Shown: in pieces, positions 1-9,387 of the stretch | Position numbering within the stretch: the stretch's first letter is position 1 | Layout of the letters: the number at the start of each line of letters is the position of its first letter | Program-made: the position numbers and the translations under genes | Notes under the pieces: model-generated | Databases searched by the model: none | Seen by the model: only the letters and a program-made list of their open reading frames with translations | What the model was told of the DNA's origin: nothing | DNA from: Rhodobacteraceae bacterium SB2 | GTDB lineage: Bacteria; Pseudomonadota; Alphaproteobacteria; Rhodobacterales; Rhodobacteraceae | Direction of reading: 5' to 3' | Length of the DNA: 64,000 nucleotides | NCBI GenBank assembly: GCA_001642945.1 | Contig: LGRT01000023.1 | Span: 62,001 to 126,000 of the forward strand

Positions 1-2
1 CC

Positions 3-443
3 GGACGCATCGCTTGCTTTGGCGCCGCCAGTTGCTATGCGATAAGTTCGGTTGTGATGCGGCGCTTGGCGCCAATGGATCCCATAGGCTTGGCGGCTGT
101 AAGCTTGCTAATTGGCAGTGGCTTTGTGGTTATTACAGCCTTTGTCATCGAGGGGCCGCCGCCTGCAATAAGCAGCACCGGATGGGGTTTATTGATTTTT
201 TTAGGCCTGTTTCCGACCGCGCTGGCAAATCTTTTGCGGGTGTTGGTGATCAGAACCGCTGGTCCTGTCTTCATGAGCTTGACCAATTATCAAGTGCCGC
301 TTTGGTCTGTTGTTTTTGGAATTATATTGTTGAATGAGCCGTTTCAAATCCGCTTGCTGGCGGCGTTGCTTTTGATCATCATTGGCGTTTACCTCAGCCA
401 GTATAAAGCACTTAATAGGCTTTTCTTTGGAGCCAAATCCTAA
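3..443 (+). CDS. DMT/EamA-family exporter, C-terminal part (5' end outside window)
   Basis: The reading frame is open from base 3 and ends at a stop at 443, so only the last ~146 residues are present. The product is very hydrophobic, with at least four membrane segments. It includes the conserved tail of an EamA domain: a loop containing FMSLTNYQVPLW, then a helix with LNEPFQIRL and a final helix before a short basic tail. EamA proteins of the drug/metabolite transporter superfamily are usually ten-helix inner-membrane exporters; the substrate cannot be inferred. It converges with glmM. An ATG at 54 lies inside the domain and is not the true start. Confidence 0.85.
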   Translation, partial: GRIACFGAASCYAISSVVMRRLAPMDPIGLAAVSLLIGSGFVVITAFVIEGPPPAISSTGWGLLIFLGLFPTALANLLRVLVIRTAGPVFMSLTNYQVPLWSVVFGIILLNEPFQIRLLAALLLIIIGVYLSQYKALNRLFFGAKS

Positions 444-496
444 AGATTAAAGATAGGCATGCGCATGCTAAGTTGGACGCGTTTTTTACACGCTCA

Positions 497-524
497 GCCC
501 TGTAGCCAAACAAAAAAACAGGGC
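497..524. terminator. Possible bidirectional terminator hairpin between convergent genes
   Basis: A 7-bp perfect inverted repeat (GCCCTGT at 497-503, ACAGGGC at 518-524) surrounds a 14-base loop rich in A. It lies between the convergent DMT gene and glmM, where a terminator is expected. The loop is long and there is no clean T run outside the stem, so this is a weak call. Confidence 0.35.
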
Positions 525-540
525 GCAACATGCAAGTTTC

Positions 541-1893
541 TCACGCTTGGCAGACGGCTTCAACAGCCCCAACAACCTCATCCACAACCTGTTCAAGCAA
601 CGCAGGTTCGGTGCATTCAGCCATCACCCGGATCAGAGGCTCCGTACCCGATTTACGGATCAACAACCGCCCCTGACCGGCAAGCTTTGTTTCCATAGCA
701 GCGATGGTTTTTTGCACAGGTTCAGCGTCAAGTGGCCTGTCACCCGCAGAAAAACGAATATTTTTCAAAAGTTGCGGCACAGGCTGGAACACATTTGCCA
801 AATCGCTCGCAGAGGTATCGCTGCGCTTCATTTCACCCAAAAATTGCAGCGCGGCCATCAAACCGTCGCCGGTGGTCGCGTGCTCTGTCATGATGATATG
901 TCCAGATTGCTCACCGCCCAGGTTAAACCCGCCCTGACGCATTTTTTCAACAACGTAACGATCCCCGACATTGGTACGTAAAAGATCAATTTTATGGCCT
1001 TGCAAAAACTGCTCTAAACCTAAATTCGACATCACAGTGGCGACCAAAGCATTGCCCCGCAACCGATCCTCAGACGCCCATCTTTGCGCCAAAAGACCCA
1101 TCAATTGATCCCCATCTGCAACCCGGCCTTTTTCATCGATCAAAATCACCCGATCGGCATCACCATCAAGACAGATTCCCAAATCAGCGCCATGTGCCAC
1201 AACCGTTTCTGCCGCCACCTGCGGCTTGGTGGAGCCACAATTATGGTTTATGTTTCTTCCGTTTGGATTGACGGCAACGGGGATAACCTCGGCCCCCAAT
1301 TCCCAAAGAACTTCCGGAGCCGCTTTATATCCAGCCCCATTGGCGCAATCGATCACCACTTTCATACCATCCAGCCGCACTCCGCTGGGAAAACTTGACT
1401 TGGCGCGCTCTACGTAACGAAACAAACCATCATCAATCCGCTGCGCACGGCCTATTTGATCGGCAGGGGCCAAACCGTTTGCCCCTTCTTCGAGCAGGGT
1501 TTCAATTTGATTTTCCACCTCATCGGATAATTTATACCCGTCTGGCCCGAAGAATTTGATGCCATTATCTTCAAACCCGTTATGGCTTGCCGAAATCATA
1601 ATCCCCAAATCAGCCCGCATCGACGGCGTCAACAATCCAACCGCCGGCGTCGGAACAGGCCCTAGCAACAAGACATTCATTCCCGTTGAGGTCAGCCCTG
1701 CCGTGAGCGCATTTTCAAACATATATCCAGAAAGCCGCGTGTCTTTTCCAATCACGACCCGCTTAGAAAGGTTTTTTGAGTTTTGGAAATATCGGCCCGC
1801 CGCTGCGCCCAGTTTCAACGCAATATCGGCGGTCATCGGAAAGGTATTCGCTGGGCCGCGCACACCGTCGGTTCCAAAATATTTACGCCCCAT
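541..1893 (-). CDS. glmM: Phosphoglucosamine mutase GlmM
   Basis: GlmM converts glucosamine-6-phosphate to glucosamine-1-phosphate, feeding UDP-GlcNAc for peptidoglycan and lipid A. The 450-residue protein has all four alpha-D-phosphohexomutase landmarks: N-terminal [11 protein letters not shown], the phosphoserine loop ISASHN (Ser103), the metal loop DGDADR, the sugar loop GGEQSGH and the C-terminal phosphate-binding [11 protein letters not shown] place the start at the ATG at 1893 (MGRKYFGT), the usual family N-terminus; an in-frame GTG at 1902 is possible. The start lies inside the last codons of folP (11-bp overlap), so the two are translationally coupled in a folB-folP-glmM operon, a common order in alphaproteobacteria. 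Confidence 0.97.
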   Translation of the reverse strand: MGRKYFGTDGVRGPANTFPMTADIALKLGAAAGRYFQNSKNLSKRVVIGKDTRLSGYMFENALTAGLTSTGMNVLLLGPVPTPAVGLLTPSMRADLGIMISASHNGFEDNGIKFFGPDGYKLSDEVENQIETLLEEGANGLAPADQIGRAQRIDDGLFRYVERAKSSFPSGVRLDGMKVVIDCANGAGYKAAPEVLWELGAEVIPVAVNPNGRNINHNCGSTKPQVAAETVVAHGADLGICLDGDADRVILIDEKGRVADGDQLMGLLAQRWASEDRLRGNALVATVMSNLGLEQFLQGHKIDLLRTNVGDRYVVEKMRQGGFNLGGEQSGHIIMTEHATTGDGLMAALQFLGEMKRSDTSASDLANVFQPVPQLLKNIRFSAGDRPLDAEPVQKTIAAMETKLAGQGRLLIRKSGTEPLIRVMAECTEPALLEQVVDEVVGAVEAVCQA

Positions 1894-2902
1894 CAGCCTC
1901 ACCCTTTTCTACCGCTCTATCAAGATCAAACGCCTCTCGGGTTTGTCTGACTTCATGAACGCGAAACACCTGAACCCCCTGCGCCCGGGCAGCAAGCGCC
2001 ACCGAAAGAGATCCAGCCAATCGCTGTTGGGGGTCTTCTACACCGGCAATCTGACCAATGAAACCCTTTCGAGACACGCCCAATAACAAAGGTACCCCCA
2101 AACCGTGGAACAAACTAATCCGATTGAGAAGCGCCAAATTATGCGAGAGCGTTTTACCAAAACCAATTCCGATATCAGCTAAGATACATCGCTCTGACAC
2201 CCCCGCAGCCACCAATTTTGCGATCTGCGCCTGCAAAAAATCAAACACATCTAAAACCACGTCATCATACTGCGGATTATTCTGCATCATTCCCGGAAGG
2301 CCTTGTGAATGCATCACGCAAACCGGGCGCATATTCTCTCCACAGCCCGTTAAAAGATCGGGATCAAAGGTAAAACCGGACACATCATTGACCAAACGCG
2401 CGCCCGATTGAAAGGCCGCATCGGCCACCGCGGATTTGCGCGTATCAACAGAGATCGCCGCGCTTACCTTTTGCGCAAGCGCCTCGATAACCGGTGTTAT
2501 CCGCGCAACTTCTTCTTGAACCGAAATTTCAGCCGCCCCCGGCCGCGTAGACTCGCCGCCAATATCGATAAGATCGGCCCCGTCCTCGGCCATTTGAACC
2601 GCTTGCTCAACCGCAAGGCTCGCATCTAAGAACGCGCCGCCATCCGAAAAACTATCAGGGGTTACGTTCAAAATACCCATGATATTCGCGCGGCGAAAAT
2701 CCATACCGCAAAAGTTTGGCCGGGGCCGCGTCAATTTGCTCTTCCAGTCAGCCGGCAGGCTGTTGGCATCAACCACTTCGCTGCCACCCTCGCGGGTGAT
2801 TTTTTCAACGAATTGAAACCACGCATTTCCGCCTGCGCAAATCAGCGCAGCGGCGGGGCGCGGATAGGATCTACACAGCAAAGGGCGATAATACTCTGTC
2901 AT
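1883..2902 (-). CDS. folP: Dihydropteroate synthase FolP
   Basis: FolP condenses 6-hydroxymethyl-7,8-dihydropterin pyrophosphate with p-aminobenzoate to give dihydropteroate and is the sulfonamide target. Signatures of the TIM-barrel fold are all present: [43 protein letters not shown] and [11 protein letters not shown]. The open frame runs upstream to 3022, but the first 40 codons lie inside folB and look unlike the family; I choose the ATG at 2902 (MTEYYRP), giving 339 residues and a 37-bp gap after folB. About 100 residues precede the core barrel, a length common in Rhodobacterales. The 3' end overlaps glmM. Confidence 0.95.
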   Translation of the reverse strand: MTEYYRPLLCRSYPRPAAALICAGGNAWFQFVEKITREGGSEVVDANSLPADWKSKLTRPRPNFCGMDFRRANIMGILNVTPDSFSDGGAFLDASLAVEQAVQMAEDGADLIDIGGESTRPGAAEISVQEEVARITPVIEALAQKVSAAISVDTRKSAVADAAFQSGARLVNDVSGFTFDPDLLTGCGENMRPVCVMHSQGLPGMMQNNPQYDDVVLDVFDFLQAQIAKLVAAGVSERCILADIGIGFGKTLSHNLALLNRISLFHGLGVPLLLGVSRKGFIGQIAGVEDPQQRLAGSLSVALAARAQGVQVFRVHEVRQTREAFDLDRAVEKGEADGA

Positions 2903-2939
2903 AGTGCAGTGATGCGCAAAAACCTGACCTATTGCAAGC

Positions 2940-3860
2940 TTACAAAAGCTGCGCTTGGATCGGCTGGCTTCGCAAGCGCAACGCAGGGTCAACCGGCGCC
3001 TCAGCGCCGATATACAAACCATCCTGCGCCTCTAAAAGATCCACAAGCCAACGCGTTAAGGATAGGCTGTTTTGCAGATCACCTTGCGGTGGGTGCGTCG
3101 CATCAAGCACCATCTTTGACGGCGCCCAAACGCTGATTTGACCATTTTTCATCGCCCAATCCAGCTCTGTATGCGTGGCAACCACAACGCAGCGCGGATC
3201 CTGCGCCGCAAGCAACCAGGCATTCTGCTCAATCGCCAGCAAACCAATACGCCGTGCCACTTGCGCATTTTCTGCCTTAGGCTGGGGCAACTCCGGCAGG
3301 CCCACGCATAAAATCACTGGCTGTGGGTTATGTTCCAATGCATCGAGCCAGCCGGTCAAAAAGGGCGAGGTTACCGCCAAATTCGACAAATGTATGATCC
3401 GTGGTCTGGGGCGATCTTCTTCCGCCTCTTTAAAGGCGGGCAAGGCAGACGTGCTCGAGCGTACGATTTCAACCCCCAGCGCACCCGGACCCCGATCAAG
3501 CTTTTCAATCCGCACAAAGGCCCGCACAGCTTGCTTTTCGCTTAAGATGCGCCCTGCTATGCGCTCTGCCAAGGTTTCCAACAAATTCAACCGCTCAAAA
3601 TTCAGCTCGGCTGCGATGGCCTCGGTCACCCGATCATAGGATAAAATTTGATCTACATCATCGCTATATTCTGCCGCGGGCCGCACTTCCACCACCACAT
3701 TGAAACACACCCGTTGCGTGACGCCCCGTTCGCTTTGAAACGCACCGATCTCAACCTCGACAATATGGTCGCGCAGGGAAATCCGGTCATATTTGCCTTC
3801 AGCGCTGGCTTGCGCGCGTTCCAACGGATGGGCAAACGCCAGCCTGATCTCTTCTGTCAT
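2940..3860 (-). CDS. folB: Dihydroneopterin aldolase FolB with a long C-terminal extension
   Basis: FolB cleaves 7,8-dihydroneopterin to 6-hydroxymethyl-7,8-dihydropterin and glycolaldehyde in folate synthesis. The FolB domain occupies roughly residues 25-140 (DRISLRDHIVEVEIGAF, then LSYDRV, LLETLAERIA and FVRIEKLDRGPGALG). Free-standing FolB proteins are about 120 residues; this one is 306 with the start at ATG 3860 (MTEEIRLAF), which I prefer to the upstream in-frame starts to 3953. The extra ~165 residues contain a TELDWAMKNG / SVWAPSKMVLDA stretch that reminds me of the C-terminal half of amino-acid-kinase-fold proteins; this is inference. The gene is directly upstream of folP. Confidence 0.88.
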   Translation of the reverse strand: MTEEIRLAFAHPLERAQASAEGKYDRISLRDHIVEVEIGAFQSERGVTQRVCFNVVVEVRPAAEYSDDVDQILSYDRVTEAIAAELNFERLNLLETLAERIAGRILSEKQAVRAFVRIEKLDRGPGALGVEIVRSSTSALPAFKEAEEDRPRPRIIHLSNLAVTSPFLTGWLDALEHNPQPVILCVGLPELPQPKAENAQVARRIGLLAIEQNAWLLAAQDPRCVVVATHTELDWAMKNGQISVWAPSKMVLDATHPPQGDLQNSLSLTRWLVDLLEAQDGLYIGAEAPVDPALRLRSQPIQAQLL

Positions 3861-3971
3861 GCGGGGCCTCTCTTCCAGCTTCATCACAGCGATACAAGGG
3901 ATCTTTTCTTTGGCTGCGATCAGAGGCGTCACCAAAGCCGTCAGTTGCGTCATTTTTCCGGTAAAGTTTTC

Positions 3972-4601
3972 TCAGCTTTTTCCGGCCTCATGGGCATAAA
4001 AGTGATGTTCTCCGATGGTGGTTGTGCGATCTAGTTTTTTTGCCCAGCGTGGCGCAACCGATTTAGCATGATAAAACATGGCCCCCGATGTCAGGCGCCG
4101 CGGCGCCCCATTCAGCACAAGATCAGCCACTTTACCCGCCAGCTGATAGGCCGTTTTATCGTGAATGCGTTCTGCCAGCCCATCGCAATTATAGCTGAAT
4201 TGACAGGCATGTCGGCGTTCTATCCCCTGATTAACAACACCGCATACTGTGTTTGGAAACGCCCGACTATCCGCCCTATTCATGATCACCTCTGCGACAG
4301 CAAATTGGCCTGCAATCGATTCTCCACGGGCTTCAAAATAAAGCGCTTCTGCCAAACAGCTCCATTGCTTACCGCCCTTCGCAACGGGTAATGTCTCTAT
4401 ATAGATGGCCGAGTATAACATGTTTTGAGAGGCTTTTTGCCGCGACAAGAACTGGTTAAAACTCCAAGCAGGAAGATTTTGGCGAAACTGCTGATCGACC
4501 TGCAGACCCAGCACCACCATTTCTTTGGGGGTATCACTCTGCGCCGCACTGGCCGCAAGCCCTATAAAAACGAATACCAAAAGCGATTTGAACAAGCTCA
4601 A
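3972..4601 (-). CDS. Cell wall hydrolase, SleB/CwlJ-like (Hydrolase_2 family)
   Basis: This is a predicted exported peptidoglycan hydrolase. After an N-terminal signal peptide (hydrophobic LLVFVFIGLAAS, then AAQS) comes a linker and a SleB/CwlJ-type domain with the family pattern CLAEALYFEARGES, AVAEVIMNRADS, CGVVNQG and CQFSYNCDG, ending in GAMFYHAKSVAPRW. The Glu in FEARGES is the family's conserved acidic residue. I choose a TTG start at 4601, preceded by GGAG at suitable spacing and giving a typical signal peptide of 209 residues; an upstream GTG at 4643 would add 14 residues with no clear ribosome site. The gene lies between the PPDK-like gene and folB, all on the same strand. Confidence 0.85.
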   Translation of the reverse strand: MSLFKSLLVFVFIGLAASAAQSDTPKEMVVLGLQVDQQFRQNLPAWSFNQFLSRQKASQNMLYSAIYIETLPVAKGGKQWSCLAEALYFEARGESIAGQFAVAEVIMNRADSRAFPNTVCGVVNQGIERRHACQFSYNCDGLAERIHDKTAYQLAGKVADLVLNGAPRRLTSGAMFYHAKSVAPRWAKKLDRTTTIGEHHFYAHEAGKS

Positions 4602-4674
4602 AGCATATCTCCAAATAGGCAAATAAGACGTCAAATATTTCACAACACTACGCCTGATGAGGCGTCAGGATGGG

Positions 4675-7230
4675 TTATTGAGCGCCCGAATAGGCGGTTT
4701 CTTCCTGAATTGCAAGCTGCGCCGCTGCCAATCGGGCGCTGGGCACCCGAAAAGGCGAACATGACACATAATCAAACCCATGCGCGCGGCTAAAAGCGAT
4801 TGATTCAGGATTGCCGCCATGCTCACCGCAAATCGAAATTGTCACATCAGGGTGGGCTTTTCGGGCCCGTTCAGCGCCCAATTGTAACAACTCACCCACG
4901 CCATCCGTATCAAGCACATGGAACGGATCTTCCAAAAACACTTGTTTTTGGACATAGCGCGACATAAAGCGCCCCGCATCATCGCGCGACAGCCCATAGG
5001 TCATCTGCGTTAAGTCATTGGTTCCAAAGCTCAGAAAAGCAGAATGCTGGGCAATTTCATTGGCGCGCAACGCCGCGCGCGGCGTTTCGACCATAACCCC
5101 CAACTTGAATGCAAAATCAACGCCTGACGAGGTTCGAACCCTCGCAGCGACAGAGTCAATATTACCCTTTACCAACTCTACCTCACGCTTTGCGCTAACC
5201 AAGGGGATCATAATTTCCGGTACCACCGGGTCACCATCTTGACTGGCCTCAATCGTCGCTTCAAAAATCGCCTGCGCTTGCATTTCGTAAATTTCAGGCA
5301 CCGTTACGCCCAAGCGCACCCCCCGCAAACCCAGCATCGGATTATATTCCGCCATATCTTCAATGCGGCGGCTCACATGCGAAATCGGCAGATCAAGCGC
5401 ATCGGCCAATTCGCGGATCCCAGCCCGATCTGAGGGAAGAAACTCATGCAAAGGGGGATCAAATAAGCGAATGCAAACCGGCATACCTTGCATGATTTTA
5501 AACAATTTGATGAAATCTGAGCGCTGCATTGGCAATAAACGATCCAACACGGCGCGCCGCTCATCGCTGTCATCAGCAAAGATCATTTCGCGCATCAAGG
5601 TCAGCCGATCGGCTTCAAAAAACATATGCTCGGTTCGGCAAAGACCTATGCCATGAGCGTTGAAATTCCGCGCCGTTTGCGCATCGGCCGGGGTGTCCGC
5701 ATTGGCGCGCACCCTGATGTCACTATGCGTATCAGCCCATGTCATCAAAGATTGAAAGGCGTCATTCAAAGCCGCTTCAATCATCGCAGGTTGGCCGGCT
5801 AAAATCTGACCATTGGTGCCATCCACCGTGATCACATCGCCCTCTTGAAACACCTGTCCATTGGGCGTGGTTAAGGTTTTTTCGGACAGGTTAAGCGAAA
5901 TCTCGTTGGCCCCGACCACGCAAGGCAGCCCAATGCCGCGGCCGATCACCGCAGCATGACTGGTCATCCCGCCACGTTCAGTCAAAACGGCGCTGGCGGC
6001 ATGCATCCCGCGAATATCTTCGGGGCTGGTTTCGCGGCGCACCAAAACGCAGGCTTCATTGCGCGCCGCGCTGGCCTGCGCGGCTTCAGAGGTAAACACA
6101 ATCTTTCCAGCCGCAGCGCCGGGGCTGGCCGCCATCCCCTCACATAGCACATCGCGCGCTGCATCCGGATCCACTTGGCGGTGCAGTAATTCGCCCAAAG
6201 ACCTTGGATCCACGCGCAACAACGCCTCTTTTTGCGAAATAATACCATCTTCTGCCAAGGCTACAGCGATGCGCACCGCTGCCGGGGCACGCCGCTGCAC
6301 GCGCACGCCATCCAGCATGTAAAGCTGCCCATCTTGGATGGTAAATTCAATTTGCATTTCTTCGCGCAACCGAATGCGCATCAGTTTGGCCTGCTCGATC
6401 AAAGTTTCAAAAATCTCTGGTGCAGCCTCTTGCAAAGAGGCCCCGCGCGGGTCGCTGGTCAGAAAAATTGCCCCTTGATCGCCGCTTAGACCTTCGCGGC
6501 CCTGGCTTTGGCGTTTGTAGCGCCCGGTCACTTGGGGTTGGCCGGTCGCGCTGCTCACCAATTGCAACAGCCCCGAGCCGCATTCGCCCTGCCCCAGCCC
6601 AAACGCCATTTGCTGCACCACCAAGCCAAGCCCAGCCCCCGCCGGAGCGCCTTTGGCTTGACGTAGCAACCGTGCCGATGTGCCTTCCCAGGCGCGCGCC
6701 ATTGATGCCAGTACTTGGGTTAATTGCGCATCGCGCTCTTGCGGAAACACTTCCTCTGCCTCTTCCTCATAGGCCCGCAAAGCCTGTTCGAGGGCTGCGT
6801 GATCTTGGCCTTTGATATGATCGAAGATATCAGCGTCTAGGCGGGCCACGTGAATAGAATAGGCCTGCACAAAACTTAAATATAATATCGCTGCTGCCTT
6901 TGCGCCCAGCGTATCGCATAACACAGCATAACGCGCCTTATTCATTCCGATATTCAGCACTGCGCCCGGGCCACCCCAATCGGCGCTTTGCGATGACGGA
7001 CGCACACAAATCAAATCCGAATGATCAAAATAGCCAAGGATGGCATTTACATCAGCAGGAATGCCCGATGCGATCTCATGCACGGCTTTGAAAGACAAGG
7101 CAACCGTCTGGGGGACCGGCAAATCCAAACGAACCAGGCGCTGCAAACATTTTGCACGGCCGCCATATGCCTCTGCCGACATAGCCGCAGTGGGGGTCAC
7201 AAGCGTGATATCCAATTGCTTTTGCTGCAC
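4675..7230 (-). CDS. ppdK: Pyruvate phosphate dikinase-like protein with a degenerate ATP-binding domain
   Basis: The protein has PPDK layout: an N-terminal nucleotide-binding region (about 1-320), a phosphohistidine domain with TERGGMTSHAAVIGRG (catalytic His425), and a PEP/pyruvate-binding barrel with GLCRTEHMFF, PMLGLRGVRLG, GVMVETP, FGTNDLTQ and SICGEHGG (catalytic Cys801). The length (851 residues) is close to the usual ~880. I choose the GTG at 7230, which follows AAGGG; the ATG at 7260 lacks a ribosome site. The N-terminal domain is unusual: family signatures RSGA...MPGMMDT and LQTRNGKR are replaced by VRPSSQSADWGGPGA and LDGVRVQRR. The PEP half thus looks active, but ATP use is doubtful. 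It follows glyS on the same strand. Confidence 0.82.
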   Translation of the reverse strand: MQQKQLDITLVTPTAAMSAEAYGGRAKCLQRLVRLDLPVPQTVALSFKAVHEIASGIPADVNAILGYFDHSDLICVRPSSQSADWGGPGAVLNIGMNKARYAVLCDTLGAKAAAILYLSFVQAYSIHVARLDADIFDHIKGQDHAALEQALRAYEEEAEEVFPQERDAQLTQVLASMARAWEGTSARLLRQAKGAPAGAGLGLVVQQMAFGLGQGECGSGLLQLVSSATGQPQVTGRYKRQSQGREGLSGDQGAIFLTSDPRGASLQEAAPEIFETLIEQAKLMRIRLREEMQIEFTIQDGQLYMLDGVRVQRRAPAAVRIAVALAEDGIISQKEALLRVDPRSLGELLHRQVDPDAARDVLCEGMAASPGAAAGKIVFTSEAAQASAARNEACVLVRRETSPEDIRGMHAASAVLTERGGMTSHAAVIGRGIGLPCVVGANEISLNLSEKTLTTPNGQVFQEGDVITVDGTNGQILAGQPAMIEAALNDAFQSLMTWADTHSDIRVRANADTPADAQTARNFNAHGIGLCRTEHMFFEADRLTLMREMIFADDSDERRAVLDRLLPMQRSDFIKLFKIMQGMPVCIRLFDPPLHEFLPSDRAGIRELADALDLPISHVSRRIEDMAEYNPMLGLRGVRLGVTVPEIYEMQAQAIFEATIEASQDGDPVVPEIMIPLVSAKREVELVKGNIDSVAARVRTSSGVDFAFKLGVMVETPRAALRANEIAQHSAFLSFGTNDLTQMTYGLSRDDAGRFMSRYVQKQVFLEDPFHVLDTDGVGELLQLGAERARKAHPDVTISICGEHGGNPESIAFSRAHGFDYVSCSPFRVPSARLAAAQLAIQEETAYSGAQ

Positions 7231-7325
7231 TGCGGCACCCTTCTTTCTCTTCTGCAGCATAGCCAGAATAAAGCCAGTTTCAAGCCAAAGGTCACACGGC
7301 CTTTTGCGCCGCCGCCCCGCTTAAA

Positions 7326-9386
7326 TTACGCTTCAACCCTACTTAAATCTGCAACTTGAACGCCCAGCGCCCGAATCCGGCTTAGCAGGTTCAGCCGATT
7401 TCGGCGGATCACCGCATTTTCGGCATTTATTTGAACCGCCTCAAAAAAACCGTCAAGCGGCGCGCGCAGCGCAGCAAGACCAGCCAGCGCATTTGAAAAC
7501 TCAGCAGCATTCATAGCCTGTTCTATAAGCGGCTCTTGTCGGTCCAATATTTCAAAGACAGCGCGCTCTTGCGCGTTCTCGGCATATTTCACATCGGCGC
7601 CGTAAGAATATTCTACGCCATCCTTTGCCTCAGCCTGGCTAAGAATGTTATTTGCGCGTCGAAAGGCTTGCAGAAGATTGTCACCATCATCGGTTTTCAA
7701 GAATTGCGATAAAGCCTGTGCGCGCTTTACCAACACCGTCAGGTTATCATTGCCCGACACGGCGATACAGGCATCAATAATATCATGGCGCAGCCCTTGA
7801 TCGCGCAAAAATACTTTCAACCGATCGTGGAAAAACCCTAATAAATCTTGCAAATCTGCGTTCGGATAGGCTTTTTGTAGCACCGAAAGCAAAGAAAGAG
7901 ATACGTTATTCTCAATCAATAATCGGATCACCCCAAGTGCTGCACGCCGTAAAGCAAAAGGGTCTTTGCTGCCCGTTGGCTTTTCATTAATCGCCCAAAA
8001 AGCTGTTAAAAGATCAATTTTATCCGCCAAAGCCACCGTTACAGACAGTGGCGTTTGCGGCACCTGATCGCTAGGGCCAAGTGGCGCATAATGCTCGATA
8101 CAGGCTTTTGCCACATCATCGGGTAAACCCGCCGCATGACTGTAATAACTGCCCATAAGCCCTTGCAATTCGGGAAACTCATACACCATTTCTGAAGACA
8201 GGTCGGCCTTCACCACGCTGGCGGCTTGCGCGGCCAAAGCCGGATCCGCGCCAATCAGCGGCGCAAGATCTGCTGACAATTGCACCAGGCGATCGACGCG
8301 TTGTTTTTGGCTTCCCAGTTTGTTGTGAAACGTCACATTCGATAAACGATCAACCCAACGGCTCATACCTTCATTCTGCGCCAAGCGGAGATCGTTTTCC
8401 CAAAAGAATTTCGCATCTGCCAGGCGCGCGGACAGAACCTTTTGATTGCCTGCCAAAATTGTTGCGCCTTGATCCGCAGTGGTTCGGTTTGCAACCGTGA
8501 TAAACCCCTCTATCTGCGCTGTTTTCGGGTTGCGCAAAGAAAAGAATTTTTGATGCTCTTTCATCGATGTTTGCAACACTTCAGCGGGCAATGACAGAAA
8601 TTGCGCGTCGATTTTGCCCATCAAAACAACCGGCCATTCGACCAATCCGGCCACTTCAGACAACAACCCACGATCGTCCACAAGATCAAGACCTACGGCA
8701 AAGGCCTGATTTGAGGCCTCTTGCCAAATCGCCTCTTTGCGCTCTTGTGCATCTAACAGCACAAACGCCCGTTTCAATTTGGCTTGATAATCCTCAAAAC
8801 CGGTTACGGAAATCGGATCTGGTGCCATAAAGCGGTGCCCGTAGGTCGTATCGCCAACTCTCACGCCTTCAATCTCAATAGGAATAACATCCGCACCCGC
8901 CTCATCGCTGAGAAGGCAGAGAATCGAATGTAATGGGCGCACCCAACGCAGGCTGCCAGAGCCCCAGCGCATCGATTTTGGCCATGGAAACTGCCGCACA
9001 GTTTTTTCAAGCGTTTCGGCAATAATCTCAGCCGCCGGGCGACCCGGCTTTTCGATCGTGGCGATATACACATCACCTTTCTTATCAGCGCGCACGCTTA
9101 ACGCCTCGCGGGCCACGCCTGCACCGCGCAAAAACCCAGCAAGAGCTTGTTCGGGGGCATCAACGCGCGGGCCTTTACGCTCTTCGCGCAGACTGGGGCT
9201 TTGCGCCAGCAGGCCATGCACTGTCAGCGTCAAACGTCTGGGCGTGGCGAAAGCGGCGGCGCCGGCATAGGTTAGCCCGGCCTCGACCAAACCATCCGTC
9301 ATCGCCTTTTGCAAATCAGTAGCGGCTTTCGCCTGCATACGGGCCGGAATTTCTTCGGAAAATAATTCTATCAATAAATCGGGCAT
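7326..9386 (-). CDS. glyS: Glycyl-tRNA synthetase beta subunit
   Basis: GlyS is the beta subunit of the alpha2-beta2 bacterial glycyl-tRNA synthetase and provides tRNA recognition. The 686-residue protein starts MPDLLIELFSEEIPARM, the standard family N-terminus, and contains AFATPRRL, RKGPR, FPWPKSMRWG, HRFMAP, KEHQKFF and the C-terminal anticodon-binding region. Upstream in-frame codons to 9491 lie inside the neighbouring gene and are rejected. The start is one base past the stop of the DUF6446 gene, so the two are tightly coupled, and glyQ lies just beyond. The order glyQ-DUF6446-glyS is characteristic of Rhodobacteraceae. Confidence 0.97.
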   Translation of the reverse strand: MPDLLIELFSEEIPARMQAKAATDLQKAMTDGLVEAGLTYAGAAAFATPRRLTLTVHGLLAQSPSLREERKGPRVDAPEQALAGFLRGAGVAREALSVRADKKGDVYIATIEKPGRPAAEIIAETLEKTVRQFPWPKSMRWGSGSLRWVRPLHSILCLLSDEAGADVIPIEIEGVRVGDTTYGHRFMAPDPISVTGFEDYQAKLKRAFVLLDAQERKEAIWQEASNQAFAVGLDLVDDRGLLSEVAGLVEWPVVLMGKIDAQFLSLPAEVLQTSMKEHQKFFSLRNPKTAQIEGFITVANRTTADQGATILAGNQKVLSARLADAKFFWENDLRLAQNEGMSRWVDRLSNVTFHNKLGSQKQRVDRLVQLSADLAPLIGADPALAAQAASVVKADLSSEMVYEFPELQGLMGSYYSHAAGLPDDVAKACIEHYAPLGPSDQVPQTPLSVTVALADKIDLLTAFWAINEKPTGSKDPFALRRAALGVIRLLIENNVSLSLLSVLQKAYPNADLQDLLGFFHDRLKVFLRDQGLRHDIIDACIAVSGNDNLTVLVKRAQALSQFLKTDDGDNLLQAFRRANNILSQAEAKDGVEYSYGADVKYAENAQERAVFEILDRQEPLIEQAMNAAEFSNALAGLAALRAPLDGFFEAVQINAENAVIRRNRLNLLSRIRALGVQVADLSRVEA

Positions 9387-9387
9387 G

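Noticed and set aside
459-698. Plus-strand frame antisense to the glmM 3' end
   Set aside because: Low-complexity Gln/Pro-rich product and complete overlap with a certain gene.
2903-3022. N-terminal extension of folP
   Set aside because: These codons lie mostly inside folB and give residues unlike any dihydropteroate synthase.
5129-5144. GAGGTTCGAACCCTCG, which looks like a tRNA T-arm
   Set aside because: It lies inside the intact PPDK-like coding sequence and no acceptor, D-arm or anticodon stem surrounds it.
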